64,000 nt of DNA from Sphingobacteriaceae bacterium (GCA_947460875.1 CANHGR010000008.1:22938-86937); one strand, 5' to 3'; counted from the first letter of the stretch, positions 37,141 through 48,233 are shown. Notes: a model not told the origin generated them from the sequence alone. Program-made: numbers and translations.

Positions 37141-37174
37141 CAAAAGTATAATTTATTCAGATATCGGTGACAAT
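37141..37174 (-). promoter_or_regulatory. Promoter candidate for the act-cox operon
   Basis: Minus-strand ATTG, a 22-base spacer, then TACTTTTG. The spacer is one base above the usual range. A start near 37134 would give a leader of about 57 bases before the cytochrome gene at 37076. No comparable pair was seen in the short gaps further down the block, so much of the respiratory block may be read from here. Confidence 0.4.
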
Positions 37175-37309
37175 TGAATGACCGTAATTAATAATTTATA
37201 TTCATTCTAAATAAACAAAAACGAGCTTTAAATATCAATCAGCAAAGTTTTTTCAGTAAACCGACGCTTGACAAAAACAGGCGATATTTTGATTTTTTAA
37301 AAAAAAGTA

Positions 37310-38287
37310 TTAATATCTAAGAACCCAAGCAAATATCAAAGGAGCAACGATTGTTGCATCTGACTCAACAATAAATTTGGGAGTATTTATGTCAAGTTTG
37401 CCCCAAGTGATTTTTTCATTAGGTACTGCCCCAGAATAAGAACCGTAAGACGTGGTTGAATCTGAAATCTGGCAGAAATAACTCCAAAAAGGGATGTCTT
37501 GCATTTCCATATCCTGGTAGAGCATCGGCACAACGCAGATTGGAAAATCACCTGCTATCCCTCCTCCAATTTGAAAAAATCCAACACCTTTTCCGCCTGA
37601 ATTTTTTACATACCAATCTGAAAGCCAGGTCATATATTCAATTCCACTTTTCATCGTAGATGCTTTCAGCTCGCCTTTAATTACATATGAAGCAAAGATA
37701 TTACCCATTGTAGAATCCTCCCATCCGGGTACGATGATTGGTAGATTCTTTTCAGCAGCGGCAAGCATCCAGGAATTTTTAGGGTCAATCTCATAATATT
37801 GTTCCAAGTCGCCGCTCAGTAATATTTTATACATGTACTCATGCGGAAGGTATCGCTCGCCTTTATCGTCGGCGTCTTTCCATATTTTGTAAATATGTTT
37901 TTGCAAGCGCCGAAACGCTTCTTCCTCAGGTATGCAAGTATCGGTCACGCGGTTGTAGTGGTTTTCTAGAAGATCCCATTCATCTTGCGGACTGAGATCG
38001 CGATAGTTTGGCACCCTTTTATAATGCGAATGGGCCACCAAGTTCATGATATCTTCTTCGAGATTTGCACCTGTACACGAAATAATAGCCACTTTATCTT
38101 GTCTGATCATCTCAGCAAGCGAAATTCCCAACTCTGCCGTACTCATCGCCCCAGCTAGGGTAATCATCATTTTCCCGCCCTCTTCAAGGTGCTGTTCATA
38201 GCCTTTTGCTGCGTCAACTAATGCTGCTGAATTAAAATGAAGGTAATTTTTTTCAATAAATTGAGATATCGGTCCTCTGCTGATCAT
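37310..38287 (-). CDS. Deoxyhypusine synthase-like protein
   Basis: 325 residues matching the deoxyhypusine synthase family across its length: MITLAGAMSTAELGISLAEM, ISCTGANLEEDI, VGFFQIGGGIAGDFPICVVP and YGSYSGAVPNEKITWGKLD. The WGK lysine lines up with the active-site Lys of the eukaryotic enzyme. In eukaryotes the enzyme moves aminobutyl from spermidine to eIF5A. Bacteria have no eIF5A, and bacterial homologues may act in polyamine (for example homospermidine-type) chemistry. The substrate here is not known. It is upstream of the respiratory block but separated by 233 bases. Confidence 0.87.
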   Translation of the reverse strand: MISRGPISQFIEKNYLHFNSAALVDAAKGYEQHLEEGGKMMITLAGAMSTAELGISLAEMIRQDKVAIISCTGANLEEDIMNLVAHSHYKRVPNYRDLSPQDEWDLLENHYNRVTDTCIPEEEAFRRLQKHIYKIWKDADDKGERYLPHEYMYKILLSGDLEQYYEIDPKNSWMLAAAEKNLPIIVPGWEDSTMGNIFASYVIKGELKASTMKSGIEYMTWLSDWYVKNSGGKGVGFFQIGGGIAGDFPICVVPMLYQDMEMQDIPFWSYFCQISDSTTSYGSYSGAVPNEKITWGKLDINTPKFIVESDATIVAPLIFAWVLRY

Positions 38288-38393
38288 AGATTAAAATTAG
38301 AGCACAAAAGTAGGTAATTGAGTCGAAGTTCTAAAGCCACTTTCAGACTTCCCTGCTTCCAAACTTCCATACATTCACCTTATCTTCGTCCCG

Positions 38394-39533
38394 ATGAAAA
38401 AAAGCTTTGCTATTTTATTTTCTCTTTTTGCCTTTTCGGCGATGCCCAGCTTGGCCCAGATGAAAATTCTAAAAAGAATATTGTCTAGCGAGAGTGACTC
38501 CACTCGTTCGGCTAGCTTTTTACCCTTACCGGCGATAGGCTATTCGCAAGAAACCGGATTAGAATTTGGCATTATAAGCCTTTACTCATTTTATACTGAT
38601 CGTATAGATATTCTTACGCGCAACTCTTCTATTACCGGTGTTGCCAGCTTCACAACAAAAAAACAAAGCAATTTTAAGCTTGTTGCTGATGTCTGGGCAT
38701 CGCAAAATAATTTTCACTACCTCTCTGAGATGCGTTACAAAAACTTCCCGTTCAATTTTTATGGCGTCGGCGATAAGACACTTAAAGCTGATGAAGACCC
38801 AATCACCCAAAAAATATTTAAACTAAGTGGCGAAGTTGAAAAGCTATTTTCACCCAGATTTTATGGTGGGATTAGTTCAAGTTTCGAGCATCATCGTTTT
38901 AGCGATAAAGAAGCCGGAGGAATTTTCGGAATCGCTAACCCATTTATCCAAGATCGCGACGGCGGAAAAGTTCTATTTGTTGGTTTGAGTCAAATATCAG
39001 ATGGCCGAAACACCAATACCTATACCACTAAGGGTACTTATCTCAAATTCAATTATTCTTACGCACCCGATATTTTTGGCGGAGAAAACTTTAGTGGAAG
39101 CCTGTTTAAAGCGGATTTTAGAAGTTTTAGAAGTTTTAACAATAACGCAGTTCTAGCCCTACAAACGGTTTTTCAAACAATACAAGGTGGAACTGTTCCT
39201 TTCTATTTGATGCCGCAAATGGGTAACGACCAGATAATGAGGGGCTACTATGCCGGCCGATATAGAGACAGAAATCTATTAGCCGCTCAGGCAGAATTCA
39301 GATACCGCTTTATACCAAAATTCGGAGTTGCTGCTTTTATGGGAGCTGGAACCGTCTATGGAACAGGAGCATTCAACCTCAGCGATTTAAAACCAAACAC
39401 TGGGGCGGGGATACGGTATTTCTTCGACGTAGAACGGGGATTAAGCATCCGTATCGATTACGGAATCGGAGAAAAAAGAGCTGGCGAAGAAAGGCAAAAG
39501 GGATATTATATTAGTTTGGCTGAGGCGTTTTAG
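38394..39533 (+). CDS. BamA/TamA-type outer membrane beta-barrel protein
   Basis: 379 residues with a signal peptide (MKKSFAILFSLFAFSAMPSLAQ). The rest is rich in alternating aromatic/polar strands typical of an outer membrane barrel, for example FKLVADVWASQNNFHYLSEM. The surface-antigen (PF01103) features are GNDQIMRGYYAGRYRDRNLL, AQAEFRYRF and a C-terminal YGIGEKRAGEE. No POTRA repeats fit in front of the barrel. It may translocate or insert a protein, or be an unrelated barrel of the same fold. A TATCTTCG -7-like element ends 5 bases before the ATG, without a clear -33 element. Confidence 0.8.
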   Translation: MKKSFAILFSLFAFSAMPSLAQMKILKRILSSESDSTRSASFLPLPAIGYSQETGLEFGIISLYSFYTDRIDILTRNSSITGVASFTTKKQSNFKLVADVWASQNNFHYLSEMRYKNFPFNFYGVGDKTLKADEDPITQKIFKLSGEVEKLFSPRFYGGISSSFEHHRFSDKEAGGIFGIANPFIQDRDGGKVLFVGLSQISDGRNTNTYTTKGTYLKFNYSYAPDIFGGENFSGSLFKADFRSFRSFNNNAVLALQTVFQTIQGGTVPFYLMPQMGNDQIMRGYYAGRYRDRNLLAAQAEFRYRFIPKFGVAAFMGAGTVYGTGAFNLSDLKPNTGAGIRYFFDVERGLSIRIDYGIGEKRAGEERQKGYYISLAEAF

Positions 39534-39624
39534 GTGAATTTTTGTACAGACTGAGTGCTGGATGAGATAGTCGATCGCTGAAATAACTTATTCCGAAAAT
39601 CGTACACGTTCTTTAAACATGAAA

Positions 39625-39993
39625 TTACTCTTTTGAATTCTTCTTAATAATCTTTCTAATCTTCTCCATTTCCTCTTTACTGATCTTTTGCTCTTTTACC
39701 ATAAATAATAAAAGACTTTCTGCCGAGTTATCGAAATAACCAAGCAGCATCGATTTAAAATATAATTTCCGGTATTCTGATTTGCTTACCAAGGGAAAAT
39801 ATTCATAGGTTTTTCCATAAGCCTTATATCCTACATAACCCTTTTTCTCCAATAGTCTAACAACAGAAGAGATAGTATTATAAGGCGGCTTTGGATGCTC
39901 CGGAATGGCTTCAATAATATCTTTTACGAAAGCATTTTTTAGCTTCCATATGATTTGTATGATACGCTCTTCGGTTTTTGTCAGCTCTTCCAT
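39625..39993 (-). CDS. BlaI/MecI/CopY family repressor
   Basis: About 122 residues. Winged-helix N-terminus (TKTEERIIQIIWKLKNAFVKDI, then YNTISSVVRLLEKKGYVGYK) and a C-terminal helical dimerisation part. The ATG at 39993 is preferred to a TTG at 39999. Family members repress operons for antibiotic or metal stress and are usually paired with a BlaR1/M56 sensor protease. None is next to it: a methyltransferase lies upstream and a barrel protein converges downstream. Target unknown. Confidence 0.88.
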   Translation of the reverse strand: MEELTKTEERIIQIIWKLKNAFVKDIIEAIPEHPKPPYNTISSVVRLLEKKGYVGYKAYGKTYEYFPLVSKSEYRKLYFKSMLLGYFDNSAESLLLFMVKEQKISKEEMEKIRKIIKKNSKE

Positions 39994-40096
39994 AATCAAC
40001 TATAAAACTTATATCTCAGTTTTACAACTGCTTTATACGTTATTATACCTGAAGTTTCAGTTTAATAGATAAAAAACTAACTATAAACACGATAAT

Positions 40097-40807
40097 TCAA
40101 AATCTAATTCTAAAATGCTCTTTTGCCTGATCCTCTTTAAAGAAAACCATTCCAATCCAAAAAAGATCGACTGTTACGGTTACGCTGGGATGGGCTTTTA
40201 TTTCTTCCCAGGCTTCTTTTGTCGCCTTGCTCAAATAAATCGTTTCAAAAATCATTATAGATTTACTTGAAATCTTGGGAAGGCATATATAAAAATAATC
40301 CAGAGGGCTTTCCATCCTTCGCTCGGCCGCGACGAAAACAATATCAAGATTCTTAACTTTTGAAATTATCCCAGCAACGGTATGATCTTCATTTTGGACC
40401 AGGTATTCGACATTATTTGTCTGGAGCGATTTAAAATTCTGAACCGAATTATCGGTTTCAGAATAAGTCTGTATGGTGATAACTCTTGCCGAGGGCGCAG
40501 CTTTTGCTAGGTATAAGGTGCTGATACCTACGTTTGTTCCGATCTCAAGAATATTTCTAGGCGTGAATTCTTCAACGAGCCGGTAAATAAGCCGGTGAAT
40601 CTTCGATCGTTTAGAGGGCATCACTGCACTTTGGTCTTGCAATAACTTTTGATGCAATTTTTCAATCTCGGCATAATCGCTCCTTTCCGATCGATCATAT
40701 ATAACCTCATCCACTAAATGATAAACAAAAGGCGAGTGTAATCCGTGTCGGTCTTTGGCTTTTAGTTGATGCCTTAGATATGCAAGTATGGAAGGCATGT
40801 TTATCAT
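40097..40807 (-). CDS. SAM-dependent methyltransferase, O-methyltransferase-like
   Basis: 236 residues (or 233 from ATG 40798). The N-terminus, ILAYLRHQLKAKDRHGLHSP, is the form seen in many Bacteroidota proteins. A Rossmann-type SAM motif follows: ILEIGTNVGISTLYLAKAAP, then VITIQTYSETD. The middle KNLDIVFVAAERRMESPLDY fits the class I fold. The substrate is unknown. It is divergent from the SirB1-like gene with 58 bases between. A TATTTTTG -7-like element ends 4 bases before the ATG at 40807. Confidence 0.8.
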   Translation of the reverse strand: MINMPSILAYLRHQLKAKDRHGLHSPFVYHLVDEVIYDRSERSDYAEIEKLHQKLLQDQSAVMPSKRSKIHRLIYRLVEEFTPRNILEIGTNVGISTLYLAKAAPSARVITIQTYSETDNSVQNFKSLQTNNVEYLVQNEDHTVAGIISKVKNLDIVFVAAERRMESPLDYFYICLPKISSKSIMIFETIYLSKATKEAWEEIKAHPSVTVTVDLFWIGMVFFKEDQAKEHFRIRF

Positions 40808-40865
40808 ATTTCAAAAATAGATAAACGATTTATCCGTAAAGAATGTTAAATTAGAAAATAGAAAG

Positions 40866-41720
40866 ATGATCAACTATAAAGAGGTAGAATCTTTAATTAA
40901 ATTGCTTGACGACCCTGATAATGAGATATCCAGGCATGTTGAAGATAAGCTTTTATCCTATGGCTATGAGATTATCAATTACTTGGAAAGCGCTTGGGAG
41001 CAATCTTTTGATGCCATCTTACAAGAACGAATTGAAAATTTAGTTCATAAAATCCAATTCCGGAATATTAAGACCGAACTTGAACTGTGGAAACTTGGCG
41101 GATCTTTCGATCTTTTGCAAGGCGTTATTCTCATCAACAAATATCAGTATCCCGATCTAGATGAGCAAAAGATCATCAATCAAATTGAAGCAGTTAAGCG
41201 CGATATCTGGCTGCAGATGACCTATGAGATGAGTGCCGTGGAAAAAGTAAAGTTGATCAACCATGTTATTTACACGCTCCACGGATTTTCGGGCAATACT
41301 ACCAACCATCAGGACCCACAAAATTCATACATCGCCCAGGTACTAGAATCCAAGAAAGGAAACCAAATTCTCTTGGCAACAATCTATTCAATCATCGCTC
41401 AGAAGCTGGACATCCCCATTTATGGTGTTAACCTCCCGCAACATTTTGTTCTGGCGTATGTTGATGAAAGTCCGGAAAGTAGCACCGAAAATACTGTGCT
41501 TTTTTACATCAATGCCTTCAACCGCGGCTTTATATTTGCTCGACGAGACGTTGACTCTTTTCTAAAACAGCTTAGCCTAAAGCCGGATAAGCATTATTAT
41601 GAGCCCTGTTCAAATCTTGACATAGTGAAAAGAATACTGCGCAATTTGATCAGTTCTTATGAGAAACTAGGTTCGACTGAGAAGGCACAGGAATTGAAAG
41701 AATTGTTGATGCTATTTTAA
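40866..41720 (+). CDS. SirB1-like transglutaminase-fold protein
   Basis: 284 residues. The central domain matches SirB1/Transglut_core2: HVIYTLHGFSGNTTNHQDP, then GNQILLATIYSIIAQKLDIP and GVNLPQHFVLAYVD. The usual catalytic Cys of transglutaminases is not apparent at GNQILL, where active family members have a Cys or Ser; activity is therefore doubtful. A C-terminal TPR-like helix pair follows. The role is unknown. It is a single gene on the plus strand. Confidence 0.8.
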   Translation: MINYKEVESLIKLLDDPDNEISRHVEDKLLSYGYEIINYLESAWEQSFDAILQERIENLVHKIQFRNIKTELELWKLGGSFDLLQGVILINKYQYPDLDEQKIINQIEAVKRDIWLQMTYEMSAVEKVKLINHVIYTLHGFSGNTTNHQDPQNSYIAQVLESKKGNQILLATIYSIIAQKLDIPIYGVNLPQHFVLAYVDESPESSTENTVLFYINAFNRGFIFARRDVDSFLKQLSLKPDKHYYEPCSNLDIVKRILRNLISSYEKLGSTEKAQELKELLMLF

Positions 41721-41798
41721 AGTACATCACAGCTGGCTTCTCCAATACGTATCATCCTGCGTGTAAATCGCCGAGACTACCCAACTACATGCCAATTG

Positions 41799-42876
41799 CT
41801 AAAACTCCATCAAATACGCCTTCAAAAAATCATTTAAATCGCCATCCAAAACGGCCTGAGCATTTGATGTTTCGTGATTGGTACGAATGTCTTTCACCAA
41901 TTTATAAGGATGCAAGACATAGTTTCTAATCTGAGAACCCCATTCTATCTTCTTCTTATTGCCTTCTATCACCGCTGTGGCCTCCATGCGTTTTCGCATT
42001 TCCGCTTCGTATAATTGTGATTTAAGCAAGCGAATAGCATTTTCCTTATTTTGTAATTGCGAACGCGATTCTTGGTTTTTAATAACAATCCCGGAAGGTT
42101 TATGGTAAAGACGTACCGCAGTTTCTACTTTATTAACATTCTGCCCACCCGCTCCGCCAGAACGGAAGGTTTCAAATTCTATATCTGCAGGGTTAACTTC
42201 TATATCAATCGTGTCATCCACCAACGGGTATACATACACGGATGCAAAAGAAGTATGGCGTTTCGCATTGGAATCAAATGGCGAGATCCTTACAAGACGA
42301 TGAACACCATTTTCTCCCCTTAAATATCCGAAGGAAAAATCACCTTCAAATTGCAAGGTAACCGTCTTGATGCCGGCAACATCGCCTTCCTGCGAATCTT
42401 GCTCTGAAACTTTATAGCCATTCTTTTCGCCCCACATAATATACATGCGCATCAGCATAGCCGCCCAATCGCAGCTCTCTGTACCGCCCGCACCCGCCGT
42501 AATCTGAAGGACCGCATTCAGCTGGTCTTCCGGCGCACTAAGCATATTCTTAAATTCAAGCTCGCCTAACTTTGCTAAAGCAGTGTTATACTGACCACTC
42601 AGATCGGTTTCGTCAGCATCACCGGATTGGTAGAAATCATACATTACAACAGCATCCTCTACCGCAGCACTGGCCGCAGCAAACGCGTCGGTCCAGGCCT
42701 TTTGAGTTCTGATCGATTGTAATACTTTTTCTGCTTCTTTAGAATTCTCCCAAAAATCAGGCTTGGTGGTAATTGCCTGGATTTGGTTTAGATCATCAAC
42801 CCTCTTGTCGATGTCAAAGATGCCTCCTCAGAGACGTTATTCTGTCTCTTAAATCCTGTATTTGTTCTTTGGTCAT
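41799..42876 (-). CDS. prfB: Peptide chain release factor 2, programmed +1 frameshift
   Basis: The gene starts at ATG 42876 with 20 codons ([20 protein letters not shown]), then meets an in-frame TGA at 42816-42814. A +1 shift on CTT-TGA-C joins the rest of the protein (DIDKRVDDL onward). The long open frame then runs to 41799. The total is about 358 residues, normal for RF2. The class I signature [20 protein letters not shown] with the GGQ loop is present, as is the domain 2 codon-recognition region. RF2 reads UGA and UAA, and the frameshift is autoregulatory. It is divergent from pgi. Confidence 0.95.
42813..42828 (-). promoter_or_regulatory. RF2 +1 frameshift site
   Basis: On the minus strand a Shine-Dalgarno-like AGGAGG (42828-42823) is followed after 3 bases (CAT) by CTT-TGA-C (CTT at 42819-42817, TGA at 42816-42814). 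This is the canonical arrangement: the internal anti-SD pairing pushes the ribosome +1, with slow UGA termination when RF2 is scarce. Confidence 0.9.
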
Positions 42877-42880
42877 CCAG

Positions 42881-42912
42881 CAAAAATAAGAAAGCAAAAC
42901 CGTGCAGACAAG
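42881..42912 (-). promoter_or_regulatory. Promoter of prfB
   Basis: Minus-strand CTTG, a 20-base spacer, then TATTTTTG. The -7 element ends 4 bases before ATG 42876, so transcripts would begin at or next to the start codon. The first base of the -33 element differs from consensus. Confidence 0.45.
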
Positions 42913-42980
42913 CAGATATACTTATTAGATTTATAAACCTCTTAAAATGATATTTGATTGTATATTTAGCTAAACGATAA

Positions 42981-44630
<1,650 letters not shown>

Positions 44631-44651
44631 TTGATAATATTTAAATAACGA

Positions 44652-45923
44652 ATGGTTAAAAAGGTAGTTACACATCTCACATTTCAGGTAGTATTAGCAA
44701 TCATTTTTGGTATATTGATTGGGTTAAACTTTCCAGCTTTCGCTCCTACAGCAAAGTTGATTAGTCAAACCTTTATTAATATGATTAGCATGCTCATTGC
44801 ACCCATTATCTTTTTTACGATAGTGCTGGGTATTGCACAAATGAGCGATTTAAAAAAAGTAGGCAGAGTTGGGGGTAAAGCGCTGATTTACTTTGAGGTA
44901 GTTACTACCCTAGCAATTGTGATTGGTTTACTTGTCACGAACTTATTCAAGCCGGGTGCCGGATTCGATGTTTCAACTACGCAGCAAGATGCCGCAAAAA
45001 TCCAAGCTTACCAACAGAGTGGCGAAGATTTTAAGTGGGTAGAATTCATTACACACATTATTCCGAAAAATATTTTTGATTCATTTGCGAAGGGTGATAT
45101 TCTGCAGATTCTCTTTTTTGCTGTTCTATTTGGCTACGGACTTAGCAAATCTGGCTCTGCCGGCGCAACACTGATCTCAACGTTTGAGAAACTCTCTAAA
45201 GTCCTCTTTAACATGATGAATGTAGTGATGAAACTCGCTCCCATTGGTGCGTTCGGAGGGATGGCATTTACAATTGGGACTTATGGCCTTGAAACTCTGT
45301 ACCCCTTGGGTAAATTAATGATTGCCGTTTATGTCACCATGGCACTTTTTATTTTTGTGGTGCTTAACACGATATGCTATTTCTATAAGTTTAGCTTGTG
45401 GCAATATTTGAAATTTATCCGTCGCGAAATTGTAATTGTTTTAGGCACTTCTTCTTCAGAATCTGTGTTGCCTAGCATGATGCAAAAAATGGAAACCATT
45501 GGATGTTCCAAATCCGTTGTCGGCTTGGTGATTCCAACAGGTTATTCATTCAACCTGGATGGAACCTCAATTTACTTGTCGATGGCCGTCATCTTCCTAT
45601 CTCAGGCTTTTAATATTAATCTTTCCGTTGGACAGCAGCTTACGATCATCGGTATACTGATGATTAGCTCTAAGGGTGCGGCAGGCGTAACCGGCAGTGG
45701 ATTCATAGTTTTAGCCTCAACGCTAACGGCATTAAAGATTATTCCGATAGAGAGTATTGCCATCTTGCTTGGTGTTGATCGTTTCATGTCTGAAGCTAGA
45801 GCAATTACAAATATGATTGGGAATGGTGTCGCAACAATTGTTGTAGCAAAAAGCGAAAAAGAATTTGATGAAGCCGCCTATCAGAAAGCTATCAGTCCGA
45901 AAATCGATGAGGCTTTTAACTAG
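44652..45923 (+). CDS. Dicarboxylate/amino acid:cation symporter
   Basis: 423 residues with about eight membrane helices and two hairpin loops, DAACS family (GltP/DctA). The serine-rich hairpin is seen in VLGTSSSESVLPSMMQKM, and the substrate/cation motif in GYSFNLDGTSIYLSMAVIF. A second hairpin follows at SSKGAAGVTGSGFIV. It imports glutamate, aspartate or C4-dicarboxylates with protons or sodium; which one cannot be settled here. It lies 21 bases after pgi and 6 bases before nnr. Confidence 0.92.
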   Translation: MVKKVVTHLTFQVVLAIIFGILIGLNFPAFAPTAKLISQTFINMISMLIAPIIFFTIVLGIAQMSDLKKVGRVGGKALIYFEVVTTLAIVIGLLVTNLFKPGAGFDVSTTQQDAAKIQAYQQSGEDFKWVEFITHIIPKNIFDSFAKGDILQILFFAVLFGYGLSKSGSAGATLISTFEKLSKVLFNMMNVVMKLAPIGAFGGMAFTIGTYGLETLYPLGKLMIAVYVTMALFIFVVLNTICYFYKFSLWQYLKFIRREIVIVLGTSSSESVLPSMMQKMETIGCSKSVVGLVIPTGYSFNLDGTSIYLSMAVIFLSQAFNINLSVGQQLTIIGILMISSKGAAGVTGSGFIVLASTLTALKIIPIESIAILLGVDRFMSEARAITNMIGNGVATIVVAKSEKEFDEAAYQKAISPKIDEAFN

Positions 45924-45929
45924 TAAAAA

Positions 45930-47423
45930 ATGATAAACATCTTAAGTTCAGATCAAACTCGAGAAGCGGACCGATACACTGTTCAACATCAGCCTATTGC
46001 TTCTATCGATCTAATGGAGCAGGCTGCAAGTGCATTTGTCGATGCATTTTCCGCCGAATATCCTTATCTGGACAAAGTTATTAGTGTTTATTGCGGAACG
46101 GGAAACAATGGAGGCGATGGCCTTGCAATCGCATGCTTATTAAGCGAATATGGATATCATGTTTCAGTCAAAATCATCCGATTTAGCGAAAAAAGCACAC
46201 TTGATTTTGACCTGAATTACAATCGAATAAAGAAAACAACTATTTCAGTAACTGAAATCAGTGGGAGTGATTTTCCGCCTGAAAACGCCGATGTCATTAT
46301 AGATGCCATTCTCGGCTCAGGCCTAAATAAAACTCTAAGAGGTCATTGGGAGCTACTAGCAAATTATATAAATAACTTAAATAAGCCGGTTATAGCCGTC
46401 GACGTTCCAACAGGTTTTCCTTCTGAAGGCTTGATTGAGCCCAGGGCCGCTGTCGTAAAAGCAGATCTTGTTATCAGCTTCCAAAGGACTAAAATTAATT
46501 TCTTCCTACCTGAATCATCCGAAGCCCTAAAGCGGTTTGAGGTGGTAGATATTGGACTCGATGAAGGCTTTATCCAATCATTAGACAGTCGGTGGAAGTT
46601 GATTGAAAAAGCCGATATTCTTAAAATTTTAAAGCCGCGAAAAACGTTTAGTCACAAAGGTAGTTATGGGCATGCCCTAATTATTGCCGGCGCAAAAGAG
46701 ACTATGGGCGCCGCTCTATTATGCGCTGAGGCCTGCTTACATACTGGTGCAGGCTTAACTACGGCCTGTATCCCTGCCGATGGGCTCACTGCTCTAAACA
46801 CCTATCTGCCCGAAGTAATGGCCCTATTGCGGTCGGAAGAAAGATTCTCCTTATTAGCCATTGAAAAGTACAATGCTGTCGGGGCTGGTCCAGGATTGGG
46901 GACCAATAATCAAGCGATAAATCTTATTAGAGAACTTCTTAATCAAGTTGAAATGCCACTTGTACTTGATGCGGATGCTTTAAATATTTTGGCTACTAAG
47001 CCGGAGTGGCTTAAAGATTTACTACCAGGAACTGTCATCACACCTCATCTAAAAGAATTTGACAGACTCTTTGGCACTCATAACGATTGGTGGAGCCGAC
47101 TAGAAAAAGCCTCTGAGCAGGCGGCTAGATTCCAGATTTATATTGTATTAAAAAATAGGTACACTTTTATTATTGCACCCGATAAGCAAATTTATTGTAA
47201 TCCTACCGGAAGTCCTGCAATGGCTTCAGGTGGCATGGGGGATGTACTGACAGGTATGATCGTTTCATTTATGGCCCAAGGCTACGACTCCTTACAAGCA
47301 TCGATAGTAGCTGTCTATATTCATGGATTGTGCGGAGAAAAAGCGAAAGGAAATGTTTGCACAGCCTCTGAACTGGCCAAATCGATCTCAAAAGTTGTGA
47401 AGAAATTTTTAAATGAGGGCTAG
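45930..47423 (+). CDS. nnr: Bifunctional NAD(P)H-hydrate epimerase/dehydratase
   Basis: 497 residues. The N-terminal half is the NnrE/YjeF_N epimerase (VYCGTGNNGGDGLAIACLL). The C-terminal half is the ADP/ATP-dependent dehydratase (GSYGHALIIAGAKETMGAAL, LDADALNIL, TPHLKEFDRLF, and GSPAMASGGMGDVLTGMI). Together they repair damaged NAD(P)H hydrates. The stop shares a CTAG with the convergent anti-sigma gene (4-base overlap). Confidence 0.95.
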   Translation: MINILSSDQTREADRYTVQHQPIASIDLMEQAASAFVDAFSAEYPYLDKVISVYCGTGNNGGDGLAIACLLSEYGYHVSVKIIRFSEKSTLDFDLNYNRIKKTTISVTEISGSDFPPENADVIIDAILGSGLNKTLRGHWELLANYINNLNKPVIAVDVPTGFPSEGLIEPRAAVVKADLVISFQRTKINFFLPESSEALKRFEVVDIGLDEGFIQSLDSRWKLIEKADILKILKPRKTFSHKGSYGHALIIAGAKETMGAALLCAEACLHTGAGLTTACIPADGLTALNTYLPEVMALLRSEERFSLLAIEKYNAVGAGPGLGTNNQAINLIRELLNQVEMPLVLDADALNILATKPEWLKDLLPGTVITPHLKEFDRLFGTHNDWWSRLEKASEQAARFQIYIVLKNRYTFIIAPDKQIYCNPTGSPAMASGGMGDVLTGMIVSFMAQGYDSLQASIVAVYIHGLCGEKAKGNVCTASELAKSISKVVKKFLNEG

Positions 47424-48232
47424 ATAGAACCCATCACCATCATAAGTTTCATGGTTGGGCTTTGGTTACCACCGCGTTTTTCAAGTGTTACGGCAAATGC
47501 TTGTGCATTTCCAATAGCTTTCATCCGTTTCATACCGGTAGTATCGGCAGCCATATCAAAAACACCTAGATCTACCGGCTTCCCATCCACCATAGCCCAT
47601 AACTGATATTGATGATCATGATCATTTTCAGGCATATTCATGCTTGTCATATCGATCATCACATCCTGCTTTTTTGAATTAAATGCTACCGTTATACTCG
47701 ATAAAGGGGAGTTTTTTGTACCCGCAAGCTTTACCATTTTAAAGTCCGGATTTGCAAGAACTTCAAGCGCTTGTTTGCTATCTGCTAATTGCTTGTCAAA
47801 AAAGTTTGCCTGATTAGCATATTTTTGATTTGAAGACTGCAGGGCAAGCATTTCTAGCTTTGTGTCTTCCAATTTGTTGTAAACATTAAATAGTGCCGCC
47901 CAACTAACAAGCAGAATCACAACAGAGGCTGCAAAGGCGTATTTATAAAATGTGAAACCTCCTTTAGAAGGCATAGTAATAACTTTCGCTTCTACATCAT
48001 TACCGGAATATTGTACACTTTTAAGGATTTTTTCTCGAAGGTTTTCTGCTGGGGCAATAGCTTGTTGATCCACATATCCTTCCAACGCTCCTTCAATCTC
48101 AGTTAACTCATTTTTTACGGCAGGATATTTTGCAGCCATATTTTCCACTTCAAGCCTTTCATCTTGGGTTAATTCCCCAATGATGTAAAGCTCTAAGATG
48201 CCGCTTTCAATATATGCCTTAATTTCTTCCAC
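47420..48232 (-). CDS. Anti-sigma factor, RskA family
   Basis: 270 residues. The N-terminal anti-sigma region (ESGILELYIIGELTQDERLE) lacks a zinc-binding HxxxCxxC. One membrane helix (YAFAASVVILLVSWAALFNV) follows near residue 105. The periplasmic RskA-type domain comes after (MPENDHDHQYQLWAMVDGKP, LGVFDMAA, FAVTLEKRGGNQSPT). It should hold the adjacent ECF sigma factor inactive until released. It starts 1 base after the sigma gene stop. Confidence 0.88.
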   Translation of the reverse strand: MEEIKAYIESGILELYIIGELTQDERLEVENMAAKYPAVKNELTEIEGALEGYVDQQAIAPAENLREKILKSVQYSGNDVEAKVITMPSKGGFTFYKYAFAASVVILLVSWAALFNVYNKLEDTKLEMLALQSSNQKYANQANFFDKQLADSKQALEVLANPDFKMVKLAGTKNSPLSSITVAFNSKKQDVMIDMTSMNMPENDHDHQYQLWAMVDGKPVDLGVFDMAADTTGMKRMKAIGNAQAFAVTLEKRGGNQSPTMKLMMVMGSI

Positions 48233-48233
48233 T

